From: JAQUGA01 sp964521105
GTDB lineage: Bacteria > Bacteroidota > Bacteroidia > Bacteroidales > WCHB1-69
Assembly: GCA_964521105.1 (NCBI GenBank)
Contig: CAZFPO010000094.1
Coordinates: 1 to 11,823 of the forward strand
DNA: 11,823 nucleotides
Direction of reading: 5' to 3'
In this document: piece by piece, positions 6,690 through 11,823 of the stretch
How positions within the stretch are numbered: position 1 is the stretch's first letter
Layout: the number at the start of each line of letters is the position of its first letter
Program-made: the position numbers and the translations under genes
Notes under the pieces: generated by a model
Databases searched by the model: none
What the model saw: only the letters and a program-made list of their open reading frames with translations
What the model was told of the DNA's origin: nothing

Positions 6690-6729
6690 AGATAGAGAAA
6701 CTAAAAATAATTAATAAAAGAATTTCATT

Positions 6730-8289
6730 ATGACAATGCAGGAGAAAGTAAAAGAATTACTAGATTTACGAGTGCAGGCTCGAATGGGAGGAGGTCAAAA
6801 ACGAATAGACAAACAACATAGCCAAGGAAAAATGACTGCTCGTGAGCGTATTAATATGCTTTTAGACGAAGGAAGTTTTGAAGAGTTTGACATGTTTGTT
6901 ACACACCGTTGCACTGATTTTGGTTTGGAAAAAGAATCTTATCTTTCAGATGGAGTTGTAACAGGGTATGGTACCGTTGAAGGAAGAACCGTTTATGTTT
7001 TTGCTCAAGATTTCACTGTTTTTGGAGGTTCCTTATCCGAAACATTTGCAAAAAAGATTTGCAAAATCATGGATATGGCTATGAAAGTTGGTGCACCCGT
7101 AATTGGAATTAATGACTCAGGTGGAGCTCGTATTCAAGAGGGAGTTAATAGTTTAGCAGGTTATGCTGAAATTTTCCAACGTAATATCATGGCTTCAGGA
7201 GTAATTCCACAAATTTCGGCCATTTTTGGACCATGTGCTGGTGGTGCAGTTTATTCTCCAGCTTTAACCGATTTTATTTTAATGTCGAAGAAAACAAGTT
7301 ACATGTTTTTAACTGGACCAAAAGTTGTTAAATCTGTAACTGGAGAAGATGTTACTCAGGAACAATTGGGCGGTGCAACTGTTCACGCTACAAAATCAGG
7401 AGTAGCACATTTAACTTCGGATACTGAGGCTGAAGGCATCAGCAAAATTATCAAATTATTGAGTTATCTTCCTTCAAATAATATGGAAGACCCTCCAACT
7501 ATTCCTTGCGATGACAGCATTAGAAGAATGGAAGATCGATTAAATTCCATTATTCCTGAAAATCCTAATAAACCTTACGATATTAAAGATGTAATTCATG
7601 ATATCGTAGACCATCGTGAATTTTTTGAAATACACGAAGCATTTGCTCCAAATATTGTGGTTGGTTTTGCACGTTTTAACGGACGAGTGGTGGGTATTGT
7701 AGCTAATCAACCTAAGTTTTTAGCTGGAGTTTTAGATAACAATTCATCCCGAAAAGGTGCTCGCTTTGTACGTTTTTGCGACGCTTTCAACATTCCGATT
7801 GTAACGTTAGAAGATGTTCCTGGATTTTTACCTGGAACAAATCAGGAATATGGTGGAATTATCATTCACGGAGCAAAATTATTATATGCTTTTGGTGAAG
7901 CTACCGTTCCTAAAATCACAGTTATTCTTCGAAAAGCCTACGGTGGTGCATACTGCGTGATGAGCTCAAAACACTTACGTGGTGATTTCAATTATGCATG
8001 GCCCACCGCTGAAATCGCAGTTATGGGTCCTAAAGGTGCTATTGAAGTTTTGATGAATAAAGATATTTGCAAAATTGAAGACGCAAATGAAAAAGCAGAA
8101 TTCATTTTTGAACAAGAAAACAATTACAGAGATAAATTTGCAAACCCATATGTAGCTGCAAAATACGGATATATAGATGAAGTAATTGAACCTCGTAATA
8201 CTAGATACCGTATCATTCGTGCTCTTGAATCACTTGTTAATAAAAGAGATACAAATCCTCCAAAAAAACATTCAAATATACCTTTATAG
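6730..8289 (+). CDS. mmdA: Methylmalonyl-CoA decarboxylase alpha (carboxyltransferase) subunit
   Basis: A 519-residue carboxyltransferase with two crotonase-like halves. It moves the carboxyl group of (S)-methylmalonyl-CoA to biotin on the carrier protein, releasing propionyl-CoA. Visible are the N-terminal GKMTARERI (33-41), the first oxyanion-hole segment SGGARIQEG (130-138) with GPCAGGAVYSPA (167-178), and the second-half motifs DVPGFLPGT (362-370) and RKAYGGAYCVMSSKHLRGD (401-419). The same family includes the propionyl-CoA carboxylase beta subunit (PccB). The neighbours decide the name: a biotin carrier and the sodium-pump beta subunit are present and no biotin carboxylase is. Position 409 is Cys, where actinobacterial PccB has the specificity Asp (GGAYDVMSSK). 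The ATG at 6736 (third residue) is an alternative start; neither has a Shine-Dalgarno sequence. Confidence 0.93.
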   Translation: MTMQEKVKELLDLRVQARMGGGQKRIDKQHSQGKMTARERINMLLDEGSFEEFDMFVTHRCTDFGLEKESYLSDGVVTGYGTVEGRTVYVFAQDFTVFGGSLSETFAKKICKIMDMAMKVGAPVIGINDSGGARIQEGVNSLAGYAEIFQRNIMASGVIPQISAIFGPCAGGAVYSPALTDFILMSKKTSYMFLTGPKVVKSVTGEDVTQEQLGGATVHATKSGVAHLTSDTEAEGISKIIKLLSYLPSNNMEDPPTIPCDDSIRRMEDRLNSIIPENPNKPYDIKDVIHDIVDHREFFEIHEAFAPNIVVGFARFNGRVVGIVANQPKFLAGVLDNNSSRKGARFVRFCDAFNIPIVTLEDVPGFLPGTNQEYGGIIIHGAKLLYAFGEATVPKITVILRKAYGGAYCVMSSKHLRGDFNYAWPTAEIAVMGPKGAIEVLMNKDICKIEDANEKAEFIFEQENNYRDKFANPYVAAKYGYIDEVIEPRNTRYRIIRALESLVNKRDTNPPKKHSNIPL

Positions 8290-8310
8290 GATTAATCAAA
8301 AATTAATAAC

Positions 8311-8664
8311 ATGCAAGATTCTTCAAAGAATATAAATAACAAAATAGCTACAACCGCTTTGTCTTATCATTTAGATAATGATAATTTAAATGACAAAATA
8401 GCTGTAACCGCATTGTCACTTCATTTAAATACGGATAATTTAAATGATAAAGTTGCTGCAAGTGCATTAGCAATATATCTAAATTCCGACTCGATAAAAT
8501 GTAATCCTAAGATAATTGCTCAAATCGCACTAGCCATTCATCTCAGTATTGAATCGGGTGATACTTATACATCTATTCCTTCTAAAAAAGAAAGTTTGGT
8601 GGTTAACTATTCAGCTTGGAGTAATAAAATATTAATGATGAGACAGTTACCAATAAGAAAATAA
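8311..8664 (+). CDS. Small repeat protein in the decarboxylase operon, possible accessory (epsilon-like) subunit
   Basis: A 117-residue protein with no signal peptide or membrane span. Residues 11-57 are three 18-residue repeats: KIATTALSYHL (11-21), KIAVTALSLHL (29-39) and KVAASALAIYL (47-57), joined by N/D-rich turns such as NDNLND. A fourth, more distant copy is IAQIALAIHL (69-78). Each unit could form a short amphipathic helix. The C-terminal tail YSAWSNKILMMRQLPIRK (100-117) is basic. Its W-S-x-K pattern resembles the ends of small subunits in other Bacteroidota decarboxylase operons, such as an 'YSPWSSKIYGLR'-like tail (from memory). I propose a structural subunit or assembly factor joining the soluble and membrane parts, because it sits between mmdA (21 bases upstream) and mmdC (30 bases downstream). 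The function is inferred; the repeats are seen directly. Confidence 0.75.
   Translation: MQDSSKNINNKIATTALSYHLDNDNLNDKIAVTALSLHLNTDNLNDKVAASALAIYLNSDSIKCNPKIIAQIALAIHLSIESGDTYTSIPSKKESLVVNYSAWSNKILMMRQLPIRK
8341..8502 (+). repeat. 54-base tandem repeat, three copies, within the small repeat protein gene
   Basis: Copies start at 8341, 8395 and 8449. The first two are very alike, sharing the run TTTAAATGA(C/T)AAA at the turn and A-TAGCT-(A/G)-C/T-AACCGC in the helix. The third is more diverged, so the likely history is an old duplication and a recent one. The period is a multiple of three, so the frame is kept. Confidence 0.75.
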
Positions 8665-8694
8665 ATATTTAACAAATAAAAAAAAAATAGTTTT

Positions 8695-9168
8695 ATGAAA
8701 AAGTATGTTTTTGCAATAGACAATCAAGATTTCAATGTTGAAATACTGAGTATTGAAAATGGAAATGCACAAGTAAGTGTTAACAATGAAGTAATTAATG
8801 TTCAGATTAAAGAAGGACAAACAAGCGTTAAGCCAGCAGTATCAGCAGCACCAGCAACACAAATAACTACAGTTTCTACTCCTTCTGCACCTGCTATCGT
8901 TGAAGCACCCATTGCTGAACCTAAGCCAGTTACTGCAATAAATGGCAAAGTAGTTTCAGTTTTAAAATCACCACTTCCAGGAATTTTAATCGGACTTAAA
9001 GTTAATGTTGGTGACAGAGTAAAAATAAATGATGAAATTCTTGTTTTAGAAGCAATGAAAATGGAAAACAACATTACTTCAGAATGTGATGGCGTTGTGC
9101 TATCTATTAAGAGAAATATTGGGGAAGCTGTATTGCAAGATGATGTATTAATCGAATTTGGCGAATAA
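8695..9168 (+). CDS. mmdC: Biotin carboxyl carrier subunit of methylmalonyl-CoA decarboxylase
   Basis: A 157-residue cytosolic carrier. An N-terminal domain (1-41, MKKYVFAIDNQDFNVEI) resembles the start of other decarboxylase biotin subunits. A flexible Ala/Pro/Thr-rich linker follows (about 45-80). The biotinyl domain spans about 84-157, with the biotinylation site EAMKM at 119-123; K122 would carry biotin. The conserved PLPGIL (93-98) and GD (107-108) of the domain are present. The biotin arm takes the carboxyl group from MmdA and brings it to the membrane beta subunit, where it is released as CO2. It lies 30 bases after the small repeat protein and 17 bases before the TerC gene. Biotin ligase must be encoded elsewhere. 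Confidence 0.95.
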   Translation: MKKYVFAIDNQDFNVEILSIENGNAQVSVNNEVINVQIKEGQTSVKPAVSAAPATQITTVSTPSAPAIVEAPIAEPKPVTAINGKVVSVLKSPLPGILIGLKVNVGDRVKINDEILVLEAMKMENNITSECDGVVLSIKRNIGEAVLQDDVLIEFGE

Positions 9169-9185
9169 CATAATTTTAAACTATC

Positions 9186-10250
9186 ATGGAATTTAATTTA
9201 CACGTTGTTTTTTGGGCATCATTCATATTGATTTACATCATTGTATTTGCAATAGACATGTATGCGACCGGTCACAGAGATGGAATGATATCTGTCAAAA
9301 CTGCTTTGCGATGGACTGCTCTATGGATTACCATTGCTATTTTATATGGTGTTTCAATTCTATTATTTTATCCTCAAAATATGGAAGCAGGGATGGATCC
9401 ATCTATATCCACAAGATCTGTAATGTTCAGTAAGTTTATTGCCGGCTATTTTACAGAATATTCATTGTCGGTGGATAATCTATTTGTTTTTATTATGATT
9501 TTTTCATTAATGGGAGTTAGTGAAAAGAATCAACCACGCTTGTTAAAACTAGGAATTTTATTATCAATCGTTTTACGAATTTTATTCATACTTGTAGGAA
9601 TGAGTCTTGTTCAACAATTTGGATGGATAATCTATATTTTTGGTGCTATTCTTTTATGGACTGCCTATAAAATGGCATTTACAGCCGAAGATGATCAAGT
9701 TGATCCTCAAAATAATTTTTTGTACAAATTTGGTTCAAAACTATTCCCTGTTGACCCTGATTTAGACCATCCTCATTTTTTCTCAAAAATAGATGGTAAA
9801 CGTCATATCACAATGGTTGCGTTAGTATTTTTAGTTATTGGTTCAACCGACGTTTTATTTGCCGTAGATTCAATACCTGCCATCATTGGAGTTATTGCTG
9901 ATGGTGCAAAAAACATTTTAACACACGAAGAAGAAAACTTTATTGCCATAACTTCTAATGTTTTTGCAGTAATGGGCTTAGTTTCATTATTCTTTGCATT
10001 AAAAGGAATCATGGGTTTATTTAGATTCTTAAAACATGGAGTAAGCTTTATATTATTTTTTATTGCAGTTAAAATGTTGCTTTCTTGGTGGGAACCAGTT
10101 GAAAACATTTTTAAACACCACTCTTGGGTTTCGTTGGCTGTAATTATTGGTACATTATTAATATCAATTTTACTTTCGATTATTTTTAAAGAAAAAGAAG
10201 ACATTGAAGATCTTCATAAAGAAATAGATGATTTAAAACATAAAAATTAA
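9186..10250 (+). CDS. TerC-family integral membrane protein (possible metal exporter)
   Basis: A 354-residue protein with about nine membrane spans. Both TerC signature blocks are clear: EYSLSVDNLFVF (91-102) and STDVLFAVDSIPAI (220-233). Acidic and polar residues D97, N98, D222, D228 and N258 lie in or near the membrane, as in TerC/Alx proteins. Length is close to that of E. coli Alx (about 320) plus a charged C-terminal tail (335-354, helical, Lys/Glu/Asp-rich). Characterised relatives affect manganese export or supply metal to secreted proteins; tellurite resistance is the historic name only. The position is odd: it lies between the biotin carrier (17 bases upstream) and the sodium-pump beta subunit (11 bases downstream), so it must be co-transcribed with the decarboxylase. 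A role in the complex, or in ion balance beside it, is speculation. There is no room for a separate promoter or a metal riboswitch. Confidence 0.92.
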   Translation: MEFNLHVVFWASFILIYIIVFAIDMYATGHRDGMISVKTALRWTALWITIAILYGVSILLFYPQNMEAGMDPSISTRSVMFSKFIAGYFTEYSLSVDNLFVFIMIFSLMGVSEKNQPRLLKLGILLSIVLRILFILVGMSLVQQFGWIIYIFGAILLWTAYKMAFTAEDDQVDPQNNFLYKFGSKLFPVDPDLDHPHFFSKIDGKRHITMVALVFLVIGSTDVLFAVDSIPAIIGVIADGAKNILTHEEENFIAITSNVFAVMGLVSLFFALKGIMGLFRFLKHGVSFILFFIAVKMLLSWWEPVENIFKHHSWVSLAVIIGTLLISILLSIIFKEKEDIEDLHKEIDDLKHKN

Positions 10251-10261
10251 AACAAAAAAAC

Positions 10262-11419
10262 ATGAGTTTCGAATTTAGTGCATTATTCCCAGCAATTGCT
10301 GGTTTAACATGGCAGCACTTTGTAATGCTTGCCGTTGGAGGCATCTTAATCTATTTAGCTATCGCTAAAGAATATGAACCTTCTCTTCTTCTACCTATGG
10401 GTTTTGGAGCAATTTTAGTGAACATTCCTTGGTCGTCAGCTTTGGCAATTGCTGGACCAGAAGGGATTGAAGATGGCGTATTAAAAGTATTTTTTGATGC
10501 AGGTATAATGACGGAAATCTTCCCCTTACTGATTTTTGTAGCTATCGGGGCAATGATTGACTTCTCCCCTCTTTTCCGAAATCCTTTTTTGCTTTTATTT
10601 GGAGCTGCTGCACAATTTGGAATATTTGCAACGATGGTTTTAGCAACCTTATTAGGTTACGATCTTAAAGAAGCTGCTTCAATTGGAATTATTGGTGCTG
10701 CTGATGGTCCAACTTCAATATTTGTTGCCAGTTTATTTGCAAAAAACTTAATGGGACCAATTTCGGTTGCCGCATACTCGTACATGGCTTTAGTGCCAAT
10801 TATTCAACCTCCAATTATTAGAGCACTTACAACTAAAAAGGAAAGACGAATCAGAATGAGTGGACAAGGTGATAACAATAAAAAAGTATCTCGCGTTGCC
10901 TTAATTCTTTTCCCAATTTCAGTTACCATTATTGCAGGATTAATTGCTCCCGTTTCTTTAGCTCTTATCGGTTTCTTAATGTTTGGAAATTTAATTCGCG
11001 AGTGCGGAGTGTTAAATAAATTATCGTTAGCTTCTCAAAATGAGTTGGCAAGTTTAGTTACCATTCTTTTAGGTATTACCATAGCATCTACAATGACTGC
11101 TGAACGTTTTGTAACAATTAGTACAATGAAAATTATCGGATTAGGTTTAATCGCGTTTGTATTTGACACATTTGGCGGTGTTATGTTTGCAAAACTTATG
11201 AATATCTTTTTACCAAAAGGCAAAAAAGTTAATCCAATGGTTGGTGCATGCGGAATTTCCGCTTTCCCAATGGCTGCTCGTGTAGTTCATTCAATGGGTT
11301 TGAAAGAGGATAAACAAAACTACCTTTTGATGCCTGCAATCAGTGTGAATGTAGGTGGTCAAATTGGATCAGTGGTAGCCGGCGGATTAATTCTTGCTCT
11401 TATTCCATTATTTGTTTAA
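10262..11419 (+). CDS. mmdB: Sodium-pumping decarboxylase beta subunit
   Basis: A 385-residue, strongly hydrophobic inner-membrane protein of the OadB/MmdB/GcdB family. It decarboxylates carboxybiotin and exports sodium ions. Key motifs are GAADGPTSIF (145-154), where D148 corresponds to the sodium-site Asp203 of Klebsiella OadB; Y174, at the right spacing for the functional Tyr229; GACGISAFPMAARV (328-341); and SVNVGGQIGSVVAGG (361-375), the other ion-site segment. Length matches the shorter MmdB type rather than the longer OadB. It starts 11 bases after the TerC gene and ends 15 bases before the gamma-like subunit. With MmdA and MmdC it completes the catalytic cycle. The family fits any biotin-dependent decarboxylase; methylmalonyl-CoA as substrate comes from the neighbours. 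Confidence 0.96.
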   Translation: MSFEFSALFPAIAGLTWQHFVMLAVGGILIYLAIAKEYEPSLLLPMGFGAILVNIPWSSALAIAGPEGIEDGVLKVFFDAGIMTEIFPLLIFVAIGAMIDFSPLFRNPFLLLFGAAAQFGIFATMVLATLLGYDLKEAASIGIIGAADGPTSIFVASLFAKNLMGPISVAAYSYMALVPIIQPPIIRALTTKKERRIRMSGQGDNNKKVSRVALILFPISVTIIAGLIAPVSLALIGFLMFGNLIRECGVLNKLSLASQNELASLVTILLGITIASTMTAERFVTISTMKIIGLGLIAFVFDTFGGVMFAKLMNIFLPKGKKVNPMVGACGISAFPMAARVVHSMGLKEDKQNYLLMPAISVNVGGQIGSVVAGGLILALIPLFV

Positions 11420-11421
11420 TA

Positions 11422-11430
11422 AAAGGAGGT
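11422..11430 (+). promoter_or_regulatory. Perfect Shine-Dalgarno sequence before the last operon gene
   Basis: AAAGGAGGT ends four bases before the ATG at 11435, a full match to the 16S rRNA anti-Shine-Dalgarno. The other six operon starts have only A/T-rich leaders. Bacteroidota ribosomes generally make little use of this pairing, so the site stands out. It fixes the start codon of the gamma-like gene. Confidence 0.7.
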
Positions 11431-11434
11431 AAAA

Positions 11435-11665
11435 ATGCAAAATAACACTCAAGATACCGTACAAACTGTTCAAGGAACAAATGAAGTACAAGTAATAGTA
11501 GCTGACACAGCCACTGTTGCTACAACTGTAAAAAAAACCAACGCAAATGATACCACTTCATCTATTGAAGTTACGGGTATTGCTATGGTGGCAATATTTG
11601 TATTTATGTTCATTTTCTTTTTAGTGATTAAAGCTATTGATAAACTTTTTCCATATAAAGATTAA
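11435..11665 (+). CDS. Small one-span membrane protein, gamma-like (OadG-like) decarboxylase subunit
   Basis: A 76-residue protein with a Thr/Val/Asn-rich, uncharged-to-polar N-terminal tail (1-45), one membrane span (about 48-67, VTGIAMVAIFVFMFIFFLVI) and a very short cytosolic end, KAIDKLFPYKD. The span and its 'TGIAMV.IFVFM.IFFLVIK' pattern resemble the gamma/delta subunits (OadG, MmdD), which hold the alpha and beta parts together. The C-terminal domain that OadG proteins use to contact the alpha subunit is missing. The 117-residue repeat protein earlier in the operon may supply that role instead (inference). It is the last gene of the operon, 15 bases after mmdB, and is followed by a strong terminator. 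Confidence 0.75.
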   Translation: MQNNTQDTVQTVQGTNEVQVIVADTATVATTVKKTNANDTTSSIEVTGIAMVAIFVFMFIFFLVIKAIDKLFPYKD

Positions 11666-11708
11666 TTTTAACATTACATTTCAAACTTAACGTTAAAAGG
11701 TTTGACTT

Positions 11709-11740
11709 AAAGAGGATGTCCAATTTTTGGCATCCTCTTT
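11709..11740 (+). terminator. Rho-independent terminator of the decarboxylase operon
   Basis: AAAGAGGATG pairs perfectly with CATCCTCTTT, extended by a G-U and a C-G pair to a 12-pair stem with an eight-base loop. The tail TATTTTTATT follows. It starts 43 bases after the last stop codon. Confidence 0.9.
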
Positions 11741-11767
11741 TATTTTTATTCAGTCAATTTTGAAAAA

Positions 11768-11807
11768 CAAAAAGAGGCTTTTCTGTTTACAAAAAAGCCT
11801 CTTTTTG
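11768..11807. terminator. Second, bidirectional hairpin terminator
   Basis: Fifteen perfect pairs, CAAAAAGAGGCTTTT with AAAAGCCTCTTTTTG, enclose a ten-base loop. Read on the minus strand the stem is followed by TTTTTCA, read on the plus strand the stem itself ends in a T-run. It probably also stops a convergent minus-strand gene just beyond the right edge. Confidence 0.85.
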
Positions 11808-11823
11808 AATATAACCTTAAATC

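Noticed and set aside
6730..8289. mmdA as the beta subunit of an ATP-dependent propionyl-CoA carboxylase
   Set aside because: Sequence alone allows it, but the operon has the sodium-pump subunits and no biotin carboxylase.
9803..10204. Minus-strand open frame of 133 codons opposite the TerC gene
   Set aside because: The plus-strand TerC motifs across the same bases are unambiguous, and the antisense product has no recognisable features.
11681..11705. Imperfect hairpin TCAAAC...GTTTGA after the last operon gene
   Set aside because: Short, bulged stem with no T-run; the strong terminators at 11709 and 11768 explain the region.

Overview
The window is AT-rich bacterial chromosome from a member of the Bacteroidota, probably an anaerobic or fermentative lineage of the Bacteroidales/Marinilabiliales type. 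Four promoters match the Bacteroidota consensus (TTG, 19-20 bases, TAnnTTTG). Start codons mostly lack Shine-Dalgarno sequences. Gene content also fits: a PadR-PspC pair and a sodium-pumping methylmalonyl-CoA decarboxylase operon. The exact genus cannot be read from this sequence.

Left part (1-4163), all genes on the minus strand. At the left edge is the first 30 codons of a minus-strand gene, possibly a methyltransferase, with its own promoter. A 465-base AT-rich gap follows, holding a near-perfect 24-bp palindrome and a 30-bp palindromic repeat. Next come a secreted coiled-coil protein of unknown function (558-1841, own promoter) and a padR-pspC operon encoding a PadR repressor and a multi-domain PspC membrane protein. 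The padR promoter is overlaid by a perfect 12-bp inverted repeat, a likely autoregulatory operator. Its -7 element sits four bases from the real start codon, so the mRNA should be leaderless or nearly so. One exact half of this operator recurs at the predicted transcription start of the unknown secreted gene.

Middle (4030-6278). htpG (Hsp90) is on the minus strand, followed by a candidate terminator and two more copies of the 30-bp palindrome. The 246-base divergent region between htpG and the next operon carries a cluster of short repeats on the htpG side and a clear promoter on the mce side.

Right part (6279-11807), plus strand. One seven-gene operon encodes methylmalonyl-CoA epimerase, the carboxyltransferase subunit MmdA, a small protein built of 18-residue repeats with a W-S-x-K tail, a biotin carrier protein (MmdC), a TerC-family membrane protein, the sodium-pumping beta subunit (MmdB) and a small one-span gamma-like subunit. 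Two strong hairpin terminators close it. Together these would epimerise (R)- and (S)-methylmalonyl-CoA and decarboxylate the S form to propionyl-CoA, with sodium export: the last steps of the succinate-propionate pathway. There is no biotin carboxylase, which supports a decarboxylase rather than an ATP-driven propionyl-CoA carboxylase. The most unusual points are the TerC gene inside the complex's operon, the repeat-built small protein, the perfect Shine-Dalgarno before the last gene, and the dispersed 30-bp palindrome family.
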